Origin: Streptomyces sp. NBC_01283
GTDB taxonomy: Bacteria; Actinomycetota; Actinomycetes; Streptomycetales; Streptomycetaceae
Length of the DNA stretch: 64,000 nucleotides
Reading direction: 5' to 3'
Assembly (NCBI RefSeq): GCF_041435335.1
Contig: NZ_CP108430.1
Location: 1,860,001 to 1,924,000, forward strand
Shown here: positions 39,727 to 48,290 of the stretch, in pieces
How positions within the stretch are numbered: position 1 is the stretch's first letter
Layout of the letters: every line of letters begins with the position of its first letter
Made by a program: the position numbers and the translations under genes
Notes under the pieces: model-generated
The model's input: only the letters and a program-made list of their open reading frames with translations
Databases searched by the model: none
Told to the model about the DNA's origin: nothing

Positions 39727-42333
39727 CTAGCGCGCCACCCCCGTCAGGCGGATGTCGCGGGACGACGACCCGACGTACACCGCACGCCGCCCCTCGGGGC
39801 GTACCCAGTGGCCGCGGTCCGTGTCCCAGTACGACAGCTGCCGCTCGGCTACCCGCACCCTGACCCGGCGCGACTCCCCCGCACGCAACTCGACGCGGTC
39901 GAAGGCGGCCAGTGTCTTCACCGCCATCTCCACGTCGGCGCCGCGCGGCGGGCCCACGTACACCTGCGGGACCTCCGCGCCCGCGCGGCGTCCCCGGTTG
40001 GTCACCGTGAACGACACCTCGTAGCCTTCGCCCGCCCTGCGCACGGAGAGGTCGCCGTAGCCGAACTCCGTGTAGGACAGGCCGTGTCCGAAGGGGAAGA
40101 GGGGCTCGATGCCCGCCTTGTCGAAGCCGCGGTAGCCGGTGAAGATGCCCTCGCTGTACGTGACCGTGCCGTCGACGCCGTAGTACCGCTCGGGGTGGGC
40201 CGGGTCCAGGGTGGGGTGGTCCGTGTCCTTCTTCGGCCAGGTCACCGTGGCTTTGCCGCCCGGGTTGGCGCGGCCGGTGAGGAGGTCGGCGGTGGACCAG
40301 CCGCCCTCCTGGCCGACGTAGCCGGTGTGCAGGATCGTGCCGACCTCGCGGCGCCAGGGCATCGTCGCGGGGCAGCCGGTGGTGAGGACGACGACCGTAC
40401 GCGGGTTGGCCCTGGCCACGGCCGTGATCAGCTCGTCCTGGTGGGCGGGGAGCGTCAGCGTGGTGAAGTCGCCGCCACCTCCCACCGATCCGCCGGAGCC
40501 GTTGAAGGCGAAGACGACCGGGGTGTGGACGCGCCGGGCCAGCCGCGCCGCGGCGGCGATGGAGGCGCTGCGCCGCTCGGGCGTCACCCAGGCGAACCGC
40601 ACCTGGACCGGGCCGCGTTCGGCGATGGTCGTGGCCCAGCCGGTGGCCTTGACGACGACCTGGTAGGACTTGCCGCCGGTCAGCTGGACGGGTTCGGCCT
40701 GGCCGTTGTCGAGGCCGTCCGTGGTCGGGACGATCGAGGACCACTTGCGGGCGAAGCTGTCGCGGGCGCCCGCCGCGGTCGTCAGCTCCTTGCCGTCGAG
40801 GCTCAGCGAGACGGCCGCGCCCCAGCCCTGGATCTTGAGCGCGTACTCGCCGGTGGCGGGCGGCACGAAGGTGCCGGTCCACTCGGCGGTCGTGCCGACG
40901 GGGAGTGCCTTGTCGCCGACGAAGTCGATCGTTCGGTCCGTGCCTTTGCGCTCGCCGCCGTCCTTGCGTGTCAGGCCCTTGGGGAACGCGGAGGCGGGGA
41001 CGGCCGTGCCCGTGAGGTCGACGCCGACCTCGTGGGCGATCGCCCGCTTGGTGCTGCGGCGCAGTGCGTCGAGCGGGCTGACCAGGCGCTCTTCGAAGCC
41101 GTACGCACGCTCGCCGGAGACCGAGGTGGCCACCTGGCCCGCGGTCGGGCCGATGAGTGCGAGATCGCGGAGGGCGGCGTGCGACAGCGGCAGGCCACCG
41201 TCGTTGGCGAGCAACACCGCGCCCTGCGTGGCGACTTCGCGTGCCACGCGAGCCCCGGCCTTGACGTCGATCTCCTTGCGGGCGGGAACACGACTGCCGT
41301 CGAGCATGCCGAAGGCGTCGTACCGGCCGAGGATGCGGGAGACGGCGGTGTCCAGGGCGGCCTCGGGAATGGAGCCGTCCTTGATGGCCTTCTTCAGCGG
41401 CTCCCCGTAGAACGAGCCGTCCCACATCTGCATGTCCTGGCCCGCTTCGAGCGCGGCCGTGGAGTGCGTGGCGCCCCAGTCGGAGGTGACGAAGCCCTTG
41501 AAGCCGAGTTCGCCGCGGAGGATGTCGGTGAGGGTGGTGCTCTGCTCGGAGTTCCACTTGCCGTTGAGGTGGTTGTACGCCGACATGACCGAGGCGACAC
41601 CGGCGCGGACCACTGCCTCGAAGGCGGGCAGATACAGCTCGTGCAGGGTGCGGTCGTCGACGACGAAGTCGTAGGAGTTCTCCGGCTTCTCGCGGTCGAA
41701 CTCGTGCAGGCGCTGGTTGTTGGCGAGGAAGTGCTTGGCCTGGGCGAGCATGCCCTGCGCCTGGACGCCCTCGACCTGGGCGGCGCCGATCAGGCCGTTG
41801 AGGTAGGGGTCCTCGCCGGACTGGTCCTTGTTGCGGCTGAAGAAGGGCGTGCGGGAGAGCTCGATCTGCGGGGCGAGCAGGACGTCCATGTCGAGGATGC
41901 GGCCCTCGCGGCCCATGACCTCGCCGTACTCGCGGGCGAGTTCGAGGTTGAAGGAGGAGCCGAGCGTGGCGACCGGCGGGAGGCCGGTCGCGGACTTGGT
42001 GACGTTCACGCCCGCGGGGCCGTCGGACAGGCGGAGCTCCGGTATTCCCAGACGTTCGACGCCCGGCAGGTATCCGGCCTGACCCAGTCTTCGGGGGTCG
42101 GTCGCGCCGTGCACGAGGCTGATCTTCTCGTCGAGGGTGAGGCGGGCGATGAGCCCCCGGACGCGGCGCGTGGCGGCGGCCGCGCCCGGGGTGGCGGTTC
42201 CGGTGCCTGCGCTGGCGCCTTGGGAGGCTGCGGCGGCCGTGGCGGGGGTGGCACCGGCGGCGGCCAGGAAGGCGAAGGCGGCTGCGGTGCCGCCCAGTTG
42301 CTTCATGAGTTCACGACGTGTGGTGGCAGGCAT
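39727..42333 (-). CDS. Secreted GH3 beta-glucosidase with PA14 insert
   Basis: The 868-residue protein has a Tat-type signal (TTRRELMKQLGGTAAAFAFLAAAG), the GH3 N-domain with LSDGPAGVNV and the nucleophile in GFVTSDWGATHS (Asp about 285), a PA14-like insert (residues about 450-570, WTGTFVPPATGEYALKIQGWG), the GH3 C-domain and a fibronectin III-like end (SYTEFGYGDLSVRR). It cleaves beta-linked glucose from the non-reducing end of oligosaccharides outside the cell. ATG 42333 follows CGGAGGCCATTTCGCC; the frame is open to 42390 but that start lacks a ribosome site. Confidence 0.9.
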   Translation of the reverse strand: MPATTRRELMKQLGGTAAAFAFLAAAGATPATAAAASQGASAGTGTATPGAAAATRRVRGLIARLTLDEKISLVHGATDPRRLGQAGYLPGVERLGIPELRLSDGPAGVNVTKSATGLPPVATLGSSFNLELAREYGEVMGREGRILDMDVLLAPQIELSRTPFFSRNKDQSGEDPYLNGLIGAAQVEGVQAQGMLAQAKHFLANNQRLHEFDREKPENSYDFVVDDRTLHELYLPAFEAVVRAGVASVMSAYNHLNGKWNSEQSTTLTDILRGELGFKGFVTSDWGATHSTAALEAGQDMQMWDGSFYGEPLKKAIKDGSIPEAALDTAVSRILGRYDAFGMLDGSRVPARKEIDVKAGARVAREVATQGAVLLANDGGLPLSHAALRDLALIGPTAGQVATSVSGERAYGFEERLVSPLDALRRSTKRAIAHEVGVDLTGTAVPASAFPKGLTRKDGGERKGTDRTIDFVGDKALPVGTTAEWTGTFVPPATGEYALKIQGWGAAVSLSLDGKELTTAAGARDSFARKWSSIVPTTDGLDNGQAEPVQLTGGKSYQVVVKATGWATTIAERGPVQVRFAWVTPERRSASIAAAARLARRVHTPVVFAFNGSGGSVGGGGDFTTLTLPAHQDELITAVARANPRTVVVLTTGCPATMPWRREVGTILHTGYVGQEGGWSTADLLTGRANPGGKATVTWPKKDTDHPTLDPAHPERYYGVDGTVTYSEGIFTGYRGFDKAGIEPLFPFGHGLSYTEFGYGDLSVRRAGEGYEVSFTVTNRGRRAGAEVPQVYVGPPRGADVEMAVKTLAAFDRVELRAGESRRVRVRVAERQLSYWDTDRGHWVRPEGRRAVYVGSSSRDIRLTGVAR

Positions 42334-42475
42334 GGCGAAATGGCCTCCGAACGCGGCTCTGGACATGCCGAACTGGGTCGACGACGCCAAGAGCTGAATG
42401 CGTCATCCGCGCCAGTGCGGTGTTACGGGGCCTGAGTCTTGATTGGTTGAACACTTAAGGTCAAGGCTCGCGTCG

Positions 42476-42504
42476 GCAAAACTTTGCGGGTCGTTCAGTT
42501 TTGC
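42476..42504. promoter_or_regulatory. Inverted repeat upstream of the GH3 gene
   Basis: GCAAAACT (42476-42483) and AGTTTTGC (42497-42504) form a perfect 8-bp inverted repeat with a 13-bp spacer, about 145 bp upstream of the GH3 start. It may be an operator for a sugar repressor; no regulator gene is adjacent. Confidence 0.45.
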
Positions 42505-42644
42505 GGGGGTGGGTGGGATAGAGAGCTGGCGCCGTCGGCCATGAGGCTCTCGTTGCGACCTCGTGAACGCTGCGGCGTACGGGGAATAGCGGGGCGATCA
42601 TGGCGGTCGTCCTAGGTGAGGCCCTCGTCGCTAGGCGGTGCGGG

Positions 42645-42684
42645 GTTCACGGCTCACGGTTCACGGCTCACAGTTCACGGCTCG
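42645..42684 (+). repeat. 7-bp alternating tandem repeat before the oxidoreductase gene
   Basis: GTTCACG, GCTCACG, GTTCACG, GCTCACA, GTTCACG and GCTCG follow without gaps, so the period is 7 and 14 bp. It ends 15 bp before the start of the next gene. The GTTCAC units recall half PHO boxes, but those have an 11-bp period. Confidence 0.95.
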
Positions 42685-42698
42685 AAGCGAGGGAGCAC

Positions 42699-43652
42699 AT
42701 GTCCAAGGCGTACGTATTCACCCGGTTCGGCGGCCCTGAAGTGGAGACCTTCCTCGACCAGGACCCACCGGAGCCCGGTCCGGGGCAGCTTCTGGTCGCG
42801 GTGCGGGCTGCGGGGGTCAACCCGGTCGACTGGAAGCTGCGCGCGGGGAAGCGGAGGCCCGGGTCGCCGCCCGCCGAGTTCCCTGAGGTGCTGGGCAGCG
42901 AAGTCGCGGGCGTGGTCGAAGCGGTCGGGTCGGACGTCGTGGGCGGCGCGGGCGTTGGGGACGGCTCGGACTTTGCCGTCGGCGATGCGGTGTTCGGTAA
43001 TCCGGACACCGGTGGTTACGCCGAGTACACCCTTCTCCCCGCCTCTCTCACCGCGCACAAGCCCGCGGGCCTCAGCTTCACGGAGGCCGCCGCGCTGCCG
43101 GTCGCCGCGGCGACGGCGTACGACGGGTTGCGTCAGCTGGATCTGCCCACCGGGGCGACGCTGCTGATCACCGGGGTAGGCGGCGGTGTGGGCGTGGCCG
43201 CGGCACAGTTGGCGCGGCACCTCGGCGTCCGTGTGGTGGGCACGGCAAGCGAGGGCAAGCGGGCTTTCGTCGAGTCCCTGGGCGCGGTGCATGTGCCGCC
43301 GGGGCCCGGTCTGGCGGACCGGGTGCGGGCGGCTGCGCCGGGCGGTCGCGTCGACGCGGTCTTCGATCTGGTGGGCGGCGAGGATCTCGTGGCGGCGGCG
43401 TCCCTGCTCCCCGACCCGCGGGGGAAGCTGATCACGGCCGCGGCCAAGGAGACGGTCGCCGAGCTGGGCGGGGCGGCGGTCGCGCGGGCGCGGACCAGGG
43501 AGGTCCTCGACGCGGTGGCGCGGCTTGCCGTGGACGGGGTGCTGCGGCCTCAGGTGACGGCGACGTATCCGCTGGAGCGGGCCGGTGAGGCGCTCCGTGC
43601 GGTGGAGGATGGGCATGCGCGGGGCAAGGTCGTGATCGAGGTGGGCGCGTGA
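42699..43652 (+). CDS. NADP-dependent quinone oxidoreductase (MDR superfamily)
   Basis: The 317-residue zinc-independent MDR protein has a GroES-like half (GVNPVDWKLRAGKRRP) and a Rossmann half (LLITGVGGGVGVAAAQLARHLG, near residue 145). It lacks the zinc ligands and resembles QorA-type enone/quinone reductases. ATG 42699 has CGAGGGAGCAC just upstream; an earlier ATG at 42600 would read through the 7-bp repeats and is rejected. The stop overlaps GTG of the acetyltransferase gene. Confidence 0.87.
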   Translation: MSKAYVFTRFGGPEVETFLDQDPPEPGPGQLLVAVRAAGVNPVDWKLRAGKRRPGSPPAEFPEVLGSEVAGVVEAVGSDVVGGAGVGDGSDFAVGDAVFGNPDTGGYAEYTLLPASLTAHKPAGLSFTEAAALPVAAATAYDGLRQLDLPTGATLLITGVGGGVGVAAAQLARHLGVRVVGTASEGKRAFVESLGAVHVPPGPGLADRVRAAAPGGRVDAVFDLVGGEDLVAAASLLPDPRGKLITAAAKETVAELGGAAVARARTREVLDAVARLAVDGVLRPQVTATYPLERAGEALRAVEDGHARGKVVIEVGA

Positions 43653-44401
43653 GTGGCGTTACGCCGGTGTCCGGCCTCGATGCCCCGGGCGGTGACCTCC
43701 GTACTGCGCCCCCACGGGGGACACATCCCTTGGACAACCCTGCCTACGCCGCGTTGAACGGGCCGCACGCGCGGTTCGCCGAGCGGCGGGGGCGCGTGGT
43801 CCGGTATCCGCTGGACGTGTCGCCGTGGATGGGGCTGCCCGATGCTCCGGAGGCGGACGACTGGGCGGATCTCGCCGCGCTCGCGGGGCCCGGCGCGGAC
43901 GTTCCGCTGGCCGGGGTGCGGGTGGGGTTGCCGGAGGGGTGGGAGGTCACGTTCGACATAGAGGGCGTGCAGTTGGTGGATGACGGGGTGGCCGCCGCGC
44001 CTGACGCGGAGGCTGTGCGGCTCGGGGCGGCTGACGTGCCGGAGATGCTGGACCTGGTCCGGCGCACGCAGCCCGGCCCCTTCTTGCCGCGAACCGTGGA
44101 GCTCGGCACGTACCTCGGCATACGCCGTGGGGGTGCTCTCGTGGCGATGGCCGGGGAGCGGTTGCGTCCACCGGGGTGGACGGAGATCAGCGCGGTCTGC
44201 ACCGATCCGGCTTTCCGGGGGGAGGGGCTTGCGACGCGGTTGGTCCTGGCGGTGGCGGACGGGGTCCGCGCCCGCGGGGAAACACCGTTCCTGCACACGG
44301 CTGCGCGGAACGTAGGTGCCATCCGGCTGTACGAGTCACTGGGGTTCCGGCTGCGACGGACGACGCGGTTCTACTCGGCACGGGTGCCGGTGGAGGGCTG
44401 A
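43649..44401 (+). CDS. GNAT-family acetyltransferase
   Basis: The 250-residue protein has an N-terminal segment of about 115 residues with no recognised fold and a C-terminal GNAT domain (residues about 120-240). The acetyl-CoA motif is VCTDPAFRGEGLATRLVLAVADG and the end IRLYESLGFRLRRTTRFYS is typical. GTG 43649 overlaps the oxidoreductase stop, so the two are co-translated. The substrate is unknown; an FR47-like family is the closest resemblance. Confidence 0.85.
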   Translation: MSGVTPVSGLDAPGGDLRTAPPRGTHPLDNPAYAALNGPHARFAERRGRVVRYPLDVSPWMGLPDAPEADDWADLAALAGPGADVPLAGVRVGLPEGWEVTFDIEGVQLVDDGVAAAPDAEAVRLGAADVPEMLDLVRRTQPGPFLPRTVELGTYLGIRRGGALVAMAGERLRPPGWTEISAVCTDPAFRGEGLATRLVLAVADGVRARGETPFLHTAARNVGAIRLYESLGFRLRRTTRFYSARVPVEG

Positions 44402-44524
44402 GGTTTCCCTGGGGTGCGGTGCGGTCCGTCTGTGCGGGGGCGGGGCCGTGCCGCCAGGTCCCTCACGAGCGTTGCCGACTGCGGGTGCGTGCGTGCTGCG
44501 GGGCCGGCCGGTTGTGGGGACGGC

Positions 44525-44779
44525 GCCGCGCCGGTATGCCCATCCTCGCTAACGCCCGATGGCCGCGAGGCTTCTCCGGCTCCGGAGCGCCACGAACCGC
44601 GCTCCGGACGGTCACCGACTGCGAGCGCGTGCGGGCAACGGGTTCGGTCCGGCCGCGGGTGCGGGGCCGCGCCGGTATGTCCGCCCTCCCCCCTAACATC
44701 CAGTGCCCGCAGGGCCACTTCGGCTCCGGAGCGCCGCGAACCGTGCTCCGGACGGTCGCCGGCTACGAGTGCGTGCGGG
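44525..44779. repeat. Pair of roughly 112-bp hairpin-bearing repeats
   Basis: Two imperfect copies begin GCCGCGCCGGTATG and end GCGTGCGGG (44525-44635 and 44666-44779). Both contain a hairpin TCCGGAGC(G) ... (C)GCTCCGGA with an unpaired centre that varies. A third, partial copy of the 3' half is near 44452-44500. No protein-coding sequence explains them; they look like REP-type elements. Confidence 0.75.
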
Positions 44780-44897
44780 CCGGGATCCCACCCTGGTCCG
44801 ATTCGCTGCCCCATCCCTCCCCTGGCCCTACGTTTCCCGCCCGCCCCGCCGAGCAGGTCACTCCCCTACCCGCGATGCAGCCCTTTCCCGGCCCAGC

Positions 44898-45150
44898 GGG
44901 GCAATCGGGGCGGTGGGTGGGAAAGGCTTGCACCGGGCGAGGTGGAGACGGGGCAATCGGGCGGGTGGGTGGGAGAGGCTTGTTCGGGGTCAAATGGACG
45001 CGGGGCAATCGGGCGGGTGGGTGGGAGAGGTCTGTTCGGGGTCAGGCAGGTGCGGGGGGATCCGGTGCGTGGGTGGGAGAGGTCTGTTCGGGGTCAGGCA
45101 GGTGCGGGGGGATCCCGTAAGTGGGTGGGGGAGGTTCAAGCGGGGGCGGC
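44898..45150 (+). repeat. 52-bp tandem repeat with G-quadruplex motifs
   Basis: Four full copies of exactly 52 bp (44898-44949, 44950-45001, 45002-45053, 45054-45105) and a partial fifth follow in tandem. The core GGGCGGGTGGGTGGGAGAGG is exact in copies two and three, and is a canonical G-quadruplex (four G-triplets with one-base loops). A single related copy lies near 54739. The 44402-45213 stretch holds no supported gene apart from these repeats. Confidence 0.95.
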
Positions 45151-45213
45151 GGCCATCGGCCTGGGCCGAAAAGGAGAGGACGGGGCGGCGTACGCGTTGG
45201 TAGGTTCCGAATC

Positions 45214-45729
45214 ATGGAACCTATCGGCGAGAAAGAGATCCGCGCGGCCTTCGTCAACTGCTCCAAGGGCGAAGCCCGCAGACTCGCCCTCCCCGCAGGC
45301 TTCCCGGAGACCCCCTGGTCCGACCTGGACTTCCTCGGATGGCGGGACCCGAAGGCCCCGGACCGCGGCTACATCGTGACGGAGCGGAACGGCGAGTACG
45401 TCGGCATCGCGCTGCGCGCCTCGACAGGCGCGCGCAGGAGCCTCCTGAAGTCCAGCATCTGCTCGGTCTGCGTGACCCCGCAGTCCGGCTCGGGCATCAC
45501 GCTGCTCGTGGCACCCCTCTCCGGCCCGGCGGGCCGGCAGGGCAACTCGGTCGGCATCTACATCTGCGCGGACCTCGCCTGCTCCCTCTACGTACGGGGC
45601 AAGAAGACCACCGCCCTGGCCCGCCGCTTCGAGGAGAGCCTCACCCTTGAGGAGCAGAACGCGCGCACCGTGGCGAACCTGCACGGCTTCCTCGACAGGG
45701 TCCTCGAAGGTTCGCAGGCGGCGGCCTGA
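45214..45729 (+). CDS. FBP/FusB-like treble-clef zinc-finger protein (EF-G-binding type)
   Basis: The 171-residue protein has an N-terminal helical part (EPIGEKEIRAAFVNCSKGEARRLALP) and a C-terminal treble-clef-like zinc region with SSICSVCVTP and YICADLACSLYVRGKK providing four Cys. This is the FBP C-terminal domain, whose relatives include FusB-type proteins that free EF-G from fusidic-acid-stalled ribosomes. Whether this one acts on EF-G is inferred only from family. ATG 45214 follows 60 bases of the 52-bp repeat region. Confidence 0.75.
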   Translation: MEPIGEKEIRAAFVNCSKGEARRLALPAGFPETPWSDLDFLGWRDPKAPDRGYIVTERNGEYVGIALRASTGARRSLLKSSICSVCVTPQSGSGITLLVAPLSGPAGRQGNSVGIYICADLACSLYVRGKKTTALARRFEESLTLEEQNARTVANLHGFLDRVLEGSQAAA

Positions 45730-45742
45730 CCCTCGGGTCAGG
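45725..45742. terminator. Hairpin spanning two convergent stop codons
   Basis: CCTGACC and GGTCAGG pair around CTCG. The stem contains the TGA of the rightward gene and abuts the stop of the leftward gene (45738-45740), so both transcripts likely end here. Confidence 0.5.
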
Positions 45743-46127
45743 ACTTCCGGGGATCGACCACCTGCAGGGTGAGCGCTGCCGACGGCTGCGCGATCCCCGG
45801 GCCGCCCGCGTCGGCCCACTCGAGTATCTCGTCGATCGAGTCGTCGTCCATGGCGAAGCCCACCCAGACGGCCCGGCCACCGCGTCGGCGCCCCTCCCGG
45901 GAGGGCTGTACGACGATGATGTTCGCCTGCCCGCAGGGCCCGAGGCACTCACTCGTACGCACCGCGAACCGCCCCGCCGACTCCGCGGCGGCGGCCCGCA
46001 TCCGCGCGAGCTGCCAGGCGTGGTCGGTACCGGGGTGCTTGCGCGAGTTGCCGCAGCAGCAGCCCCGGCACACGACCAGTGTGCAGGGGCGGGCGGCGGC
46101 GGATCCGATGGAGATGACGGGGCTCAT
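45738..46127 (-). CDS. Thioredoxin-like [2Fe-2S] ferredoxin
   Basis: The 129-residue protein has an N-terminal CTLVVCRGCCCGNSRKHPG and a second Cys pair in SECLGPCGQANIIVVQPS, as in thioredoxin-fold [2Fe-2S] ferredoxins (NuoE-like). Three of the N-terminal Cys are adjacent or close, more than the two the cluster needs. The C-terminus is GRAVWVGFAMDDDSIDEILEW. A role in redox transfer or cobalamin-related (CbiX-like) partners is possible; not shown here. Confidence 0.75.
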   Translation of the reverse strand: MSPVISIGSAAARPCTLVVCRGCCCGNSRKHPGTDHAWQLARMRAAAAESAGRFAVRTSECLGPCGQANIIVVQPSREGRRRGGRAVWVGFAMDDDSIDEILEWADAGGPGIAQPSAALTLQVVDPRKS

Positions 46128-46219
46128 CCGGTGATCATCTCAGCTCCGATGTCAGACCCCCATGGCACGCTCGGTCCATCGCATCCCACCCGGCGGAGCG
46201 AAGAAGTGGAGCAGGAGCC

Positions 46220-46657
46220 ATGTCGACCCAGTGGACCGTCACCATTGACTGTGCGCAGCCCGGTGACCTGGCCAAGTTCTGGGCCCTGGCCCTGGGTTAC
46301 GCGGAGAAGCCGCCGCCGGACGGCTTCGACAGTTGGGGGGCGTGGTTCGCGCACCAGGGCGTCCCTGAGGAGGAGTGGGACGACGGTGCGTATCTGTCGG
46401 ACCCGGACGGTTCCGGGCCCAGCCTCTCCTTTCTCAAGGTCCCGGAGTCGAAGGTGGCCAAGAACCGGCTGCACCTGGACGTGCAGGTGGGCGGCGGCCG
46501 TGCGACCCCCTGGGAGGTCAGGTGGCCGCGGGTCGTCGCGGCGGTCGAGAAGTTGACCGCCGCGGGGGCCACGGTGATTCGGGAGCACGAGATGCAGGGG
46601 AGGCCGGATCATGTGGAGATGGCCGACCCCGAGGGCAATGAGTTCTGTCTGGTCTGA
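46220..46657 (+). CDS. Single-domain VOC / glyoxalase-like protein
   Basis: The 145-residue protein has one VOC fold: TVTIDCAQPGDLAKFWALALGYAEKPPPDGF and the C-terminal HVEMADPEGNEFCLV. It belongs to the same glyoxalase-like family as the two-domain protein at 21040. The start ATG 46220 has AGGAGC five bases upstream. Substrate unknown. Its stop lies in a tandem 18-bp duplication. Confidence 0.82.
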   Translation: MSTQWTVTIDCAQPGDLAKFWALALGYAEKPPPDGFDSWGAWFAHQGVPEEEWDDGAYLSDPDGSGPSLSFLKVPESKVAKNRLHLDVQVGGGRATPWEVRWPRVVAAVEKLTAAGATVIREHEMQGRPDHVEMADPEGNEFCLV

Positions 46658-46686
46658 GGGTGCTGGTCGGTCTGAGGGTGCTGGCT
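46651..46686 (+). repeat. 18-bp tandem duplication at the VOC gene 3' end
   Basis: GGTCTGAGGGTGCTGG plus two bases occurs twice in tandem and includes the VOC stop (46655-46657). Looser copies continue to about 46750. Confidence 0.95.
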
Positions 46687-46781
46687 GGTCCGCGGAAGCT
46701 GCCGGGCTGTGGATTCCGGCTGGTCCGAGGATTCTGCCGGTCTCAGGACTCTGGTTCGTCGGCCTGCGCGTGGGCGCCCGG

Positions 46782-48128
46782 TCAGGCCAAGTACGCGAGG
46801 CCCGGATGCACCTCCCGGTATCCCTCCACCAACCGTCGCGCCACCTCCACGGAATCCACCAGCGGGTGCAGCGCGAACGCCTTCACCGCCGTGGCGCGTG
46901 AGCCGCTCTCCGCCGCCGACAGGATCTCCCGCTCCACCGCCTTCACCGCGCACACAAGCCCTGTCGCATGTCCGGGCAGCGGGTCCACGGCCATGGGGTG
47001 CGCGCCGTTGGCGTCGACGGAGCACGGGACCTCGATCACCGCGTCGGCGTCCAGGGCCGAAAGGGTCGTGCGGTTGCGGACGTTGAGGATCAGCGTCGTC
47101 CGCTCGTCCCGCGCGATCGCCCGCATCAGGGCGAGGGCGACCTTCTCGTATCCCCCGGATTCGAGGTCCTCGGCCTCGCGCTCACCGACACCCGCGGCCT
47201 CCCGGTTCTCTGCCATGTACGTGGCCTCGCGCTCGGCACGCGTGGCGTCCCAGGCCTTCAGCGCCGATGAGACCTCCGCGTCGCGGCTCAACTGCTCGTA
47301 GAACCGGGCCTGTTGCCCGCGCAGGAACGCTCCCCGCGTCTGCTCGGCCTCCTGGTAGGCGCGGACCGCCTCGCGGTTGAAGTAGTAGTAGTGCAAGTAC
47401 TCGTTCGGGATGGCGCCAAGCGACTGGAGCCACTCCGCGCCGAACAGCCGGCCCTCCTCGAACGAGCCAAGCAGCTGTGCGTCGCCCAGCAGCCTCGGCA
47501 GTTCGTCGCGCCCCGCGATCCGCAGGCCCCGCAGCCAGCCCAGGTGGTTGAGCCCGACGTAGTCGATGAACGCCTCGTCCGGGTTGCCGCCCAGGATGCG
47601 CGCCACGCGGCGGCCCAGGCCCACCGGCGAGTCGCAGATGCCGATGACGCGGTCGCCGATGTGCCGGGACATCGCCTCGGTGACCAGGCCCGCCGGGTTG
47701 GTGAAGTTGATGACCCAGGCGTCCGGGGCGAGCTGCCGTACACGCCGTGCGATGTCGACGGCGACGGGCACGGTCCGCAGCCCGTACGCGATGCCGCCCG
47801 CGCCGACCGTCTCCTGCCCCAGGACGCCCTCCGCGAGCGCCACCCGCTCGTCGGCCGCCCGGCCCTCAAGACCGCCCACCCGGATCGCCGAGAAGACGAA
47901 GTCCGCGCCCCGCAGAGCCTCGTCCAGGTCGGTGGTGGCGGTGACGGCGGGGGCGTCCGGGACCCCGGCCGCCTGTTCGGCGAGGACACGGGCGACCGCG
48001 CCGAGCCGCCCCGCGTCCAGGTCGTGCAGCACGACCTCCGTGACCCGGCCTTCGGCATGGTCGCCGAGCAGCGCGCCGTACACGAGCGGAACGCGGAATC
48101 CGCCGCCACCGAGAATGACCAGCTTCAC
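46782..48128 (-). CDS. GH4 6-phospho-beta-glucosidase-type NAD+-dependent glycosidase
   Basis: The 448-residue protein begins with the Rossmann motif LVILGGGGFRVP and has GH4 signatures INFTNPAGLVTEAM, GICDSPVGLGRR and VGLNHLGWLRG, with Cys/His metal ligands. GH4 enzymes use NAD+ and Mn2+ to cleave phosphorylated or non-phosphorylated glycosides. The LGGGG-FRVP variant and the CDSP motif suggest the 6-phospho-beta-glucosidase group. GTG 48128 is the start. No PTS genes are near. Confidence 0.87.
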   Translation of the reverse strand: MKLVILGGGGFRVPLVYGALLGDHAEGRVTEVVLHDLDAGRLGAVARVLAEQAAGVPDAPAVTATTDLDEALRGADFVFSAIRVGGLEGRAADERVALAEGVLGQETVGAGGIAYGLRTVPVAVDIARRVRQLAPDAWVINFTNPAGLVTEAMSRHIGDRVIGICDSPVGLGRRVARILGGNPDEAFIDYVGLNHLGWLRGLRIAGRDELPRLLGDAQLLGSFEEGRLFGAEWLQSLGAIPNEYLHYYYFNREAVRAYQEAEQTRGAFLRGQQARFYEQLSRDAEVSSALKAWDATRAEREATYMAENREAAGVGEREAEDLESGGYEKVALALMRAIARDERTTLILNVRNRTTLSALDADAVIEVPCSVDANGAHPMAVDPLPGHATGLVCAVKAVEREILSAAESGSRATAVKAFALHPLVDSVEVARRLVEGYREVHPGLAYLA

Positions 48129-48290
48129 GTCTCAACCACCTTCTGTCGGAGCAGCCGCCGGACCGGCGTCGGAACACCTGGCCACCGGCACACGCATATC
48201 TGTCGGCCTGTCAGAACTCACCCGTCGACAGAGGTCACGTTACGTACGATTGCCCGGCAGCGATCGACCCCCCACGGAGGTAGCGCACCG

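Noticed and set aside
39808..42435. 875-codon + strand frame opposite the GH3 gene
   Set aside because: Antisense shadow of a strongly recognised glycosidase; composition is Val/Gly/Arg-rich without motifs.
42600..42698. Upstream start of the quinone oxidoreductase at ATG 42600
   Set aside because: It would translate the 7-bp repeat tract; ATG 42699 has a ribosome site and gives the family N-terminus.
44414..45379. Open frames through the repeat region before 45214
   Set aside because: They are read from the repeats in several frames, have no ribosome site and show repeat-driven composition.
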